A DNA stretch of 30,023 bases from Caldifarciminota bacterium UBA2202. GTDB lineage: Bacteria; Hydrothermota; 32-111. This document shows positions 23,783 to 30,023 of the stretch, piece after piece; the first letter of the stretch is position 1; every line of letters begins with the position of its first letter. Under the pieces are notes generated by a model. That model was not told the DNA's origin. It did not search any database and worked only from the letters and a program-made list of their open reading frames with translations. The translations under genes and the position numbers were made by a program. Location of the stretch: contig DCUY01000072.1 in assembly GCA_002327905.1 (NCBI GenBank), forward strand, positions 1-30,023, written 5' to 3'.

Positions 23783-24835
23783 ATGAAGATAAAAGGACTT
23801 TTGGAATTTCACTATGACTCCAAGAACAAGGTCAGCATGTGCGAAGAGAAGACGACTGATGTGAGCATGGAAGATTTTTTTCTGTACGATGGAAGATTCA
23901 GTTCGTTTGACTTCAGATTCAAAAACCATGCAAAGAACGAACATTACAAACTGAGAATGTGCGTAAAAGAGAAAAACAGGAAAGTGATAAAAGAGGGAGC
24001 CGCCATATATTCGAACAAAAAGGGTCTGATGAATTTTATAAACGAACAGAAGAATCTGAGTTCAGACAAAAAATATTCTGAGCTTCTTGTGAAGCTTGAA
24101 GATTTCTATGAGAAGAGAAAAAATTCAGGGAAGAGACGCGGTAACGGACAAGATAAGGAGCTTCGGATGGTTAATGAGGTGAATCTGATTCAGAGAAAGG
24201 ATGCAGTACTTCATGAAAAGACAAATGAAGGAAAAATCTTTCTTAAAAGCGGTTCTGAAGCTGTGTGCGTCATTGCAATCGAGGGAGAAAGGGAAATCGG
24301 AAGAGCAAGAGTGAAGACCATCAAATACCTCATTAAAACAGTTTCAGACAGGAGATACTATGCGAGACATGATTTGCATCTTGCGTGCTTCGCATTTGAC
24401 GGAAGCAATTTTTATCAGAATGACTCTCACAGGATTCTTCCTGACAACTTTTTGGAAGAGCTTGACAAAGAGGGAGTCTTTTACCACACAGACAATATCG
24501 CAGATTATATGCCGAAGCCGCACCTTGAAGCAAGATACATTGTGAAAGTGCCTTCCAAAAGCTATATAGTCAAAAACATTGAGCGGATTGCAATGAGCGT
24601 AAAACCGTCTGTCAAAGGAAAGCATTTCATAATCAATGAGCCATTCCATGTGGATGTTGCGAAGAATGTCATAATAATAGATGACCCTGAAGAAGCGACT
24701 GCCGTATATTCGAAATTTGTCGGAGGAAAATATTACATGCCTGACGAGTCAATGAAAATAGCGAGGGTGACTGACCATGACGAGCCGTACTATGCATATC
24801 TTGTTCTTCCAAAGAGAGGATTAAATGGATTCTGA
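23783..24835 (+). CDS. Unknown protein between MoxR ATPase and VWA protein
   Basis: The 350-aa product matches no family I recognise. It has no signal peptide or TM segment. The N-terminal ~110 residues look beta-rich, followed by a basic linker (KRKNSGKRRGNGQDKE, about 112-127) and a second globular region that includes VCVIAIEGEREIGRARVKTIKYLIKT and ARYIVKVPSKSYIVKN. A strong SD (AAGGAGG) precedes it, and its end overlaps the next gene by 11 nt, so its dose is tied to that of the VWA protein. It is probably the third core component of this MoxR-VWA system (inference from position). Confidence 0.6.
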   Translation: MKIKGLLEFHYDSKNKVSMCEEKTTDVSMEDFFLYDGRFSSFDFRFKNHAKNEHYKLRMCVKEKNRKVIKEGAAIYSNKKGLMNFINEQKNLSSDKKYSELLVKLEDFYEKRKNSGKRRGNGQDKELRMVNEVNLIQRKDAVLHEKTNEGKIFLKSGSEAVCVIAIEGEREIGRARVKTIKYLIKTVSDRRYYARHDLHLACFAFDGSNFYQNDSHRILPDNFLEELDKEGVFYHTDNIADYMPKPHLEARYIVKVPSKSYIVKNIERIAMSVKPSVKGKHFIINEPFHVDVAKNVIIIDDPEEATAVYSKFVGGKYYMPDESMKIARVTDHDEPYYAYLVLPKRGLNGF

Positions 24836-26240
24836 AAGAATTGCAAAACTCAATATCACTATGTATAAAAACAGAATTCTTGATAAAAATTTCGATGATT
24901 TCATGAGAGTCAAGAGAGAACAAAATGATGGAGAGGAATCAATAGGAGGAAGCCGGTTTATGAATGACCTCATTTACGAACTTGCTGGAACAAACATCAT
25001 TGAGACAAATGAGGTTGAGACAGCTTCAATGGAATATTTCATGAATAATTACAGAATCAAGATAAACCCAGATTTCATAAAAAAATATTTCCTGTCAAAA
25101 GATGAGGTTGAGTTCGTGATGTGCCATGAGATACTTCACAAATTGAACGGAGATTTTTTCCGTTCTCTGGGAAAGGATGACGGGGAGATGGGAAAGATGC
25201 TTGCGAATGTCGTTATGGACATTAACATCAATTCTGCGCTTATGAGTTATTTCCACGGTTCTTTCCGCTTTATGTTTGAAAACCTCTATGACAGAAAATC
25301 AATCATATCCTACATGCTCTATCCGTTAAAATACAAATATGTTGACAGAAACAACTCTTTGGAGTGCATCACCAATGAACTTAAAAGAAATTTTCATTTT
25401 AAAGATGAGGATGCAAGGGAGCTTGCTGAAACATACTGCAACCTTTGGAGAAGGGAGGGGTATCTTGCTGACGGATATGCTGTTTTAAGCAAACATTTTA
25501 AAAAGCAAAAAATGCAGGAAGATGTGATATTCCTCGGAGACCATGAGTTTGTTTATAAAATCGGTTACAAAAGCTGTATGACGGGTATACTGCCAAAGGG
25601 ATGGAATGACAAAGATGCAAAATATCAGGTAAACGCAAAAGCTATTGAGAGACAAAATATTATTATCAATGCCCTAAGAAGAGCAGTGTGCACAGGAAAC
25701 AATGCATCTGCAAAGTCATTCGGACTCAACAAAGAGTCAAGCGCCATTCCAGCTCTATCACGAAAAGATTTTCTCTGGATGAGCTTGGGAACAATGCCTT
25801 TGATTTACTCATCCCAAATAGCGTCAAGAATAAATGATAATGTGGAGCTTAACATATTCATAGATGTCTCCGGGTCATTTGATAATATAATCGAATTTGT
25901 GTATGGAGTCGTTGTCGGACTTAAGGAGTACAATCTTCAGGGAGTTTACCTGTTCAGCACTATTGTTAAGAAGATAACAATAAATGAACTCCGCTCGGGA
26001 AAGGTTGTAACAACGGGCGGCACTTATGCGACTGCTGTGCTTGAACATGCGCTGACGCACAAGATGAAAAAAATAATTCTCATAACTGATGCGGAATTTG
26101 AAACAATCTCAGAGTCCATTATAAATAAGGTGAAACAAAGCGGAATGGAGATTTATCTGCTGATTATAAACAGAAGAAGAAGAGTGGCGAATATTAACTT
26201 ATTCGCTGTTGCAAAGAAGTGGTGGTTTTGGGATGTGTGA
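24825..26240 (+). CDS. DUF2201-type protein: metallopeptidase-like domain plus VWA domain
   Basis: The 471-aa product has the architecture of COG3864/DUF2201. An N-terminal HExxH zinc motif (HEILH, residues 101-105, within VEFVMCHEILHKLNGDF) is followed by NVVMDININSAL, typical of this predicted metallopeptidase domain. A C-terminal von Willebrand A domain has an intact MIDAS: DVSGS (347-351), T in TTGGT (about 400) and D in LITDAEF (422). Such proteins pair with MoxR ATPases, which agrees with the ATPase gene two positions upstream. The extreme C-terminus (RVANINLFAVAKKWWFWDV) is encoded across palindrome copy 3 and may be altered by it. Confidence 0.85.
   Translation: MDSERIAKLNITMYKNRILDKNFDDFMRVKREQNDGEESIGGSRFMNDLIYELAGTNIIETNEVETASMEYFMNNYRIKINPDFIKKYFLSKDEVEFVMCHEILHKLNGDFFRSLGKDDGEMGKMLANVVMDININSALMSYFHGSFRFMFENLYDRKSIISYMLYPLKYKYVDRNNSLECITNELKRNFHFKDEDARELAETYCNLWRREGYLADGYAVLSKHFKKQKMQEDVIFLGDHEFVYKIGYKSCMTGILPKGWNDKDAKYQVNAKAIERQNIIINALRRAVCTGNNASAKSFGLNKESSAIPALSRKDFLWMSLGTMPLIYSSQIASRINDNVELNIFIDVSGSFDNIIEFVYGVVVGLKEYNLQGVYLFSTIVKKITINELRSGKVVTTGGTYATAVLEHALTHKMKKIILITDAEFETISESIINKVKQSGMEIYLLIINRRRRVANINLFAVAKKWWFWDV
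26187..26208. repeat. Palindrome copy 3, inside the 3' end of the VWA gene
   Basis: GCGAATATTAACTTATTCGC (26187-26206) has 7-bp arms. With the next two bases it is the exact reverse complement of 21250-21271. It is read in frame as ANINLFA near the C-terminus of the VWA protein. Confidence 0.75.
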
Positions 26241-26246
26241 AAAATG

Positions 26247-26300
26247 GTACGCTTGTAAACTGGTGCGCTGGTAAGCTTGTAGCTGACGGCCGACAGCCGA
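26247..26300. repeat. Short 8-nt-periodic stretch and GC-rich inverted repeat
   Basis: Units like CTTGTAAA, CTGGTGCG, CTGGTAAG and CTTGTAGC follow each other at 8-nt steps. GGCC...GGCC (about 26288-26305) comes next. The region lies in the gap before the HTH gene and differs in composition from the surrounding coding DNA. Confidence 0.35.
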
Positions 26301-26320
26301 TGGCCAAAAAGGAGGTCTCT

Positions 26321-26884
26321 ATGTCATCCAAATTAGGAGATTTGTTTCGCGAGAAGCGAGTTGAAAAGAATATGAAACTTGCCGATACTGCAAGAGCATT
26401 GGGATATGCTAACATGCACAAGGGATGCAGAAAAATAATAGAGATTGAAGATACTGGGTATGGGGATGAAAATATAATGCAGAAACTTCTCACATTATAC
26501 AAAATTCAGAGAGCGGAGTATGATGAAGCAATAGATAAAGATGTTGAGAGAGCCACAATCGAATTTGAAAAGTCCTCTGACAGAATCTTTGATAGGATGT
26601 ATTTAATGGGATTCTATGAAAAAGGATGGCCGCAATATGTGCCTAAAGAAATAAAAACAGAGGAGGAAGCGATTAAGTGGGCAGTTGAATTCATCAAGAA
26701 AAACAAAAACGAATGCAGTCGGAAATGCATCTCTTTAGAAGTATCACTCAAAATTTACTATTGCATCTTTCCGGATGGAGAGTATAAAAGGTGTCGATAT
26801 ATATATACGAGATTTAGAGAATTTCATCACATTTACAATGCCAAACACGCAAAACTGAATTTTTATGATGGAACTGATAAGTGA
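26321..26884 (+). CDS. XRE-like helix-turn-helix protein
   Basis: The 187-aa product begins with an HTH of Cro/CI type (about residues 5-60: LGDLFREKRVEKNMKLADTARALGY...IEIEDTGYGDENIMQKLLTLYKI). The C-terminal ~110 residues are unassigned, with several Cys and aromatic residues. SD AAGGAGG before ATG 26321 decides the start; an in-frame upstream ATG at 26219 would run through the repeat-like gap. It is a reasonable alternative candidate for the factor that binds the GCGAATA palindromes. Confidence 0.6.
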   Translation: MSSKLGDLFREKRVEKNMKLADTARALGYANMHKGCRKIIEIEDTGYGDENIMQKLLTLYKIQRAEYDEAIDKDVERATIEFEKSSDRIFDRMYLMGFYEKGWPQYVPKEIKTEEEAIKWAVEFIKKNKNECSRKCISLEVSLKIYYCIFPDGEYKRCRYIYTRFREFHHIYNAKHAKLNFYDGTDK

Positions 26885-26940
26885 GGATATATGTATTCGC
26901 AAATTATAGAGAGTCACTGTTAAAGAAAGAAAAGGAAAAA

Positions 26941-27600
26941 ATGAAAAACGAAAATGTATTAAGTGAAAAAAGAGTAAACAGGGATTCATTAGCCAAACTG
27001 TATGAAAGATATGCCTATGCTTCTCTTTACTTGGGGTATTTTGACTTTTGTGTGAAGAGGTCTCTGCCGACATTCTTAATATTATTCGTTTTATTTGCAT
27101 TTGGATTTTTGGGAGGTTTTGAAAAGCTGTTAAACATTCTCGTTTATGTTCTTGTGATATTACTCACAATAAAACTTATACACGAAATTCTCGCACTCAT
27201 TGAAAAACATTATCAAAAAATGGTCTATGATGATTCAAGAATCTTCTACAAAATGCATGTTTGGGAGGTGAATTCGAATATGACAGGTTATTATTTAAAT
27301 CAACCTGTGCCGGAAAAGCTTAAAGATTTAAAGAAACTTCCTTACAGTTTGACTTTCAGAACAATTTATTATAATGGAATGCAACCTGTGAAGAAAAGAT
27401 TTTTAAAATTTTGCGCGGATTATTACTATAGAAAGTTTATTCCAAACTTTATTCTCGGGAAATTTGAAAAACTCTTTGAGCCTTTGGAAGAATTTTACAA
27501 ATATACCAAAATATTGGAATTCTCAGGTCTGTCGGATAAGTTTAAACTAATGATGTATGAAGTGACAAAAGATAAAATTGAAGAAGAGGAGGATGAATAA
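26941..27600 (+). CDS. Two-TM membrane protein of unknown function
   Basis: The 219-aa product has two adjacent transmembrane helices (LPTFLILFVLFAFGFLGGF and LLNILVYVLVILLTIKLI) joined by a short loop, and a large basic/aromatic cytosolic C-terminal part ending in a glutamate-rich tail. No family is recognised. AAAGGA 5 nt before ATG 26941 decides the start; GTG 26881 overlaps the previous stop but has only a weak SD. Its stop overlaps the next ATG (TAATG), so it belongs to the operon. Confidence 0.55.
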   Translation: MKNENVLSEKRVNRDSLAKLYERYAYASLYLGYFDFCVKRSLPTFLILFVLFAFGFLGGFEKLLNILVYVLVILLTIKLIHEILALIEKHYQKMVYDDSRIFYKMHVWEVNSNMTGYYLNQPVPEKLKDLKKLPYSLTFRTIYYNGMQPVKKRFLKFCADYYYRKFIPNFILGKFEKLFEPLEEFYKYTKILEFSGLSDKFKLMMYEVTKDKIEEEEDE

Positions 27601-28097
27601 TGAAGAGATTGAAGTATGAAGCGTTTTTCATAACACCGGAAAACCGTCTGATACCTGTGCCTCTCTGTTTAAACCACATAGATGTCATCTGCGACCATCC
27701 GGAGCTATTTGGATTCACAAAAGATTATGTGACAGAGAAATTCAAAAAATACAATGAGCCGCTAAGGTCGGAGAAGAGAGCGAGGAGCGAACTAATGCGG
27801 GAAACATACAAAAAAGGATTCATACGGTTAAGGTACAGAAAAGACCATTATTGGATAGCAGAATCGGAAAACCTCTTCGGAAATGAGAAGAAGAGAGAAC
27901 AGATAGCCGGATGGATAAAGTTCATGCTTGCACACAAAGAATTGAACGGAGATGCATACATGGAGGTCTCTGAATTGGATACTGCATTTGACGAAACAAA
28001 TCCGCCTGACAAAGAATCATTTCATTACTTTTTCAGCAAAGTGAATGAGTATCCGTCCATTGAAATCAAATATAAGGAGGAAAAAAATGATGCCTGA
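27600..28097 (+). CDS. Conserved-looking unknown protein (165 aa)
   Basis: No motif gives a function. The N-terminus (YEAFFITPENRLIPVPLCLNH, ELFGFTKDYVTEKFKKY, GFIRLRYRKDHYWI) resembles small hypothetical proteins of phage-like or accessory regions that handle a short beta/alpha domain. It is cytosolic, slightly basic. It starts on the last base of the upstream stop and overlaps the next gene by 11 nt. Confidence 0.5.
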   Translation: MKRLKYEAFFITPENRLIPVPLCLNHIDVICDHPELFGFTKDYVTEKFKKYNEPLRSEKRARSELMRETYKKGFIRLRYRKDHYWIAESENLFGNEKKREQIAGWIKFMLAHKELNGDAYMEVSELDTAFDETNPPDKESFHYFFSKVNEYPSIEIKYKEEKNDA

Positions 28098-28854
28098 AAG
28101 GATAAGAAGACAGATGTACGGTCAGTATGTAAACCAGCTCAATCCCGTCTCTGTTGGGGAGTCAATTGAAAGAATGGATGTTGTTATAGTGGAGCAGTTG
28201 GAGTCAGACCCTATGAAGCCGGATGAGCGCCTTGTAGTTAAGAGGGATGAGGCAAAAAATTACATTACGGATGAGCTAAGGAATCCTCTTTACGAAACAG
28301 ATGAGGCAAATAATCCTAAAATTGCAAAGGGAGGAGCAATTGTGCTTCCCTCATCAGTTTCAGTTAAGAAAATCAACCGCAAAAAGATGAATCAGAAGAT
28401 GCTCATTGAGATAATTGATAAGGTCATACAGGATGATTACTCCGTCTCTTCGTACCATCCTCTTGTGTGGCGCACTCCGATAACAGGATACACACTGAAG
28501 AGGGGGCTTAGGTGCCAATGGTTTGACCTGACAACTGATGACGAGTTCAACAATCTGTCCTATGCAGTTGAGGTGAAGGGTATTGACTCGTTTGTGCTTT
28601 CTGCATTTGCCGACTCTTTGCGCGTTGCATTTGAACAGCAGTCGGTTTTGATGGTTGACCGCAATCAAAATAATGCTCCCTTTTTTGTGAATGTTCCTCC
28701 TAAAATAGTTTGGAAGAAGCCCTCTCTCGGTGAAAAGATTTCCTGGAAATTGTACAAACTGTTGGATGATTTTTTAGACCCGCGTAACGATGAGTATTAC
28801 ATAGAAAAAAACAGAAAATACAGAGAAGCCCACAAAAACAATGATGACAAGTAA
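28087..28854 (+). CDS. Unknown protein ending the MoxR-VWA operon (255 aa)
   Basis: No family is recognised. The N-terminus is basic (MMPERIRRQMYGQYVNQLN), followed by an acidic middle and a region rich in beta strands (GYTLKRGLRCQWFDLTTDDEFNNLSYAVEVKG). The C-terminal region has PPKIVWKKPSLGEKISWKLYKLL and a charged tail. The start is chosen by GGAGG about 6 nt before the double ATG; an earlier ATG at 28045 lacks an SD. No transmembrane segment. No clear terminator follows before the next promoter. Confidence 0.5.
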   Translation: MMPERIRRQMYGQYVNQLNPVSVGESIERMDVVIVEQLESDPMKPDERLVVKRDEAKNYITDELRNPLYETDEANNPKIAKGGAIVLPSSVSVKKINRKKMNQKMLIEIIDKVIQDDYSVSSYHPLVWRTPITGYTLKRGLRCQWFDLTTDDEFNNLSYAVEVKGIDSFVLSAFADSLRVAFEQQSVLMVDRNQNNAPFFVNVPPKIVWKKPSLGEKISWKLYKLLDDFLDPRNDEYYIEKNRKYREAHKNNDDK

Positions 28855-28918
28855 ATCTACTGATTCCGCCTCCCGCCACTTAATGATTTTAAAACTTGAA
28901 ATAAGAGTAAAACTTGTA

Positions 28919-28946
28919 TTGAATAATTCCTAACTTTTGGTATAAT
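28919..28946 (+). promoter_or_regulatory. Leaderless promoter ahead of the DinD-like gene
   Basis: -35 TTGAAT (28919-28924), 16-nt spacer, -10 TATAAT (28941-28946). The boxes and spacing are identical to those of the promoter at 15503-15530. Confidence 0.65.
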
Positions 28947-28952
28947 TAAAGT

Positions 28953-29024
28953 ATGGAGAAAAAGGGTAATAAAAAAGAGAGCGTTTACAAGTATTTTGAC
29001 AGGGTCTATTTCTGGGATTTTTAA
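28953..29024 (+). CDS. Leaderless micro-ORF (23 aa) before the DinD-like gene
   Basis: ATG lies 6 nt after the -10 box. The 23 codons (MEKKGNKKESVYKYFDRVYF, then WDF and TAA) end 17 nt before the next start. It is basic and aromatic. It may couple translation of the downstream gene, which has no SD of its own. Confidence 0.4.
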   Translation: MEKKGNKKESVYKYFDRVYFWDF

Positions 29025-29041
29025 TGTTTAAATTATAAAAT

Positions 29042-29866
29042 ATGAAAACCACAAAAATTGCATTATTCAAAGGCAAAAAAATTAGAAAGACACTTTTTCA
29101 AAATGAGTGGTGGTTTTCAGTTGTTGATGTTTGCGAAGTATTGACAGATAGTGTTGACGCAGGAGCATACTGGAGAAAATTAAAACAAAGACTTAAAGAA
29201 GAAGGAAGTGAGGTCGTGACATTTTGTCACGGACTGAAATTAGAATCTTCTGACGGTAAAAGATATATAACGGATTGCTCAAACACTGAAGGTATTTTTC
29301 GTATTATTCAATCAATTCCCTCTCCTAAAGCAGAGCCTTTTAAAAGATGGTTAGCAAAGGTAGGATATGAACGAGTACAGGAAATTGAAAATCCTGAGAT
29401 AGCAACAAAAAGAACAAGAATGCTATATAAACTAAAAGGTTATTCTGATGACTGGATAGAAAAAAGAATGCGCGGAATTGCAATTAGAGAAGAACTGACT
29501 GATGAATGGCAAAAGCGAGGTGCTAACGAACAAAAAGATTATGAGATTTTGACGGCAGAAATATCCAAAGCCATTTTTGGCATTACGCCAAGCGAATATA
29601 AAAAAGTCAAAGGGCTCAAAAGAGAAAACTTACGCGATCATATGGACGATTTCGAGCTTATTTTTACTATGCTTGGTGAACGTTCAACCACAGAAATTCA
29701 CAAAACCGAAAATTCCGAGGGAGTTTCAAAACTTACACAAGATGCAAAGCGAGGAGGACGGATTGCCGGTATAGCCAAGGAGCAACTGGAAAAAGAAATC
29801 GGCCGTCCCGTCGTTTCTAAAAACAATTTTCTGCCGAAGAAAAAAAATGTTAAGAAGTTGAAATAA
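29042..29866 (+). CDS. DinD/BRO-N family DNA-damage-inducible-like protein
   Basis: The 274-aa product has an N-terminal BRO-N domain (IRKTLFQNEWWFSVVDVCEVLT...YWRKLKQRL, about residues 14-110) and a DinD-like remainder. Typical DinD sequence is seen in PFKRWLAKVGYERVQEIENPE, WIEKRMRGIAIREELTDEW and the C-terminal GGRIAGIAKEQLEKEIGRPV followed by VVSKNNFL. E. coli DinD is SOS-induced and inhibits RecA filaments; the family is common on mobile DNA. No SD precedes the ATG, and its expression probably depends on the promoter at 28919. Confidence 0.8.
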   Translation: MKTTKIALFKGKKIRKTLFQNEWWFSVVDVCEVLTDSVDAGAYWRKLKQRLKEEGSEVVTFCHGLKLESSDGKRYITDCSNTEGIFRIIQSIPSPKAEPFKRWLAKVGYERVQEIENPEIATKRTRMLYKLKGYSDDWIEKRMRGIAIREELTDEWQKRGANEQKDYEILTAEISKAIFGITPSEYKKVKGLKRENLRDHMDDFELIFTMLGERSTTEIHKTENSEGVSKLTQDAKRGGRIAGIAKEQLEKEIGRPVVSKNNFLPKKKNVKKLK

Positions 29867-29870
29867 GATT

Positions 29871-30023
29871 ATGCCAAAATTAAAAGACATTCCAAAAGTC
29901 GATAGGGCAATAAAGGTCAGAGTTGAAGGAGTAAAGGAATACACTCTTACAGTTATAGCATATTGGCATCTCCGTGCATTGAAAGTATTCTCATGCGACA
30001 TTGAACCTGACGGCTCCAAATAC
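29871..30023 (+). CDS. Partial ORF running off the window end
   Basis: ATG 4 nt after the DinD-like stop opens a frame of 51 codons to the edge (MPKLKDIPKVDRAIKVRVEG...), with no stop. The sequence is not recognised. The tight spacing suggests co-transcription with the DinD-like gene. Confidence 0.45.
   Translation, partial: MPKLKDIPKVDRAIKVRVEGVKEYTLTVIAYWHLRALKVFSCDIEPDGSKY

Noticed and set aside
1..30023. tRNA, rRNA or integrase genes marking an integrated element
   Set aside because: I saw no cloverleaf-like tRNA, rRNA stretch, tyrosine/serine recombinase or transposase in either strand.

Overview
The window is AT-rich, bacterial and gene-dense, with most genes on the + strand. The mix of genes suggests an uncultured FCB-group or candidate-phylum bacterium (Cloacimonadota/WOR-3-like). 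It includes a UPF0210/DUF711 protein, an M16 peptidase, an M6 metalloprotease with a C-terminal sorting-like tail, a DUF2723-like TPR protein and a SUMF1-like protein. This placement is inferred from gene content; there is no rRNA or tRNA to anchor it. Translation starts fall into two classes. Some genes have strong AAGGAGG-type Shine-Dalgarno sites. Others have no such site, and their ATG lies only 6-7 nt after a good -10 box, as expected for leaderless mRNAs.

Layout. 0-7.3 kb is mostly housekeeping or secreted enzymes: a UPF0210 gene (-), divergent from an M16 peptidase (+), then a hybrid histidine kinase broken by an internal deletion, then a convergent secreted M6 metalloprotease (-). 7.33-11.93 kb is an AT-rich cassette bounded by a 17-bp direct repeat. 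It holds a small leaderless ORF, a probable type II restriction endonuclease, a gamma-type adenine methyltransferase and a degraded nuclease/DUF2971 gene. 12.1-13.5 kb holds two tandem paralogous lipoproteins.

13.5-21.0 kb contains two copies of an unusual pair: a half-size HsdS-like specificity protein followed by an HsdM-like protein that has lost the SAM-binding and NPPF catalytic motifs. No HsdR is present. Between the two copies are a small protein/nucleotidyltransferase (toxin-antitoxin-like) pair and a three-gene operon: a GyrI/hydrolase-like protein, a TPR/DUF2723-like exported protein and a membrane-anchored SUMF1-like protein.

21.0-28.9 kb is one long operon behind a near-consensus promoter with a perfect palindrome abutting its -35 box. 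It encodes two small ORFs, a WapI-like protein, a MoxR-type AAA+ ATPase, an unknown protein, a DUF2201 metallopeptidase/VWA protein, an HTH protein, a two-TM membrane protein and two unknown proteins. A DinD/BRO-type gene and a truncated ORF finish the window.

The most interesting structure is a palindrome family, GCGAATA-N6-TATTCGC. It occurs at the operon promoter, in the second ORF of the operon and in the 3' end of the VWA gene, with a degenerate copy inside the promoter of the second HsdS-like gene. Its bipartite form is what a dimer of a half-size HsdS would be expected to read. This suggests, as a hypothesis, that a catalytically dead type I methylase has been recruited as a sequence-specific regulator of the neighbouring MoxR-VWA operon.
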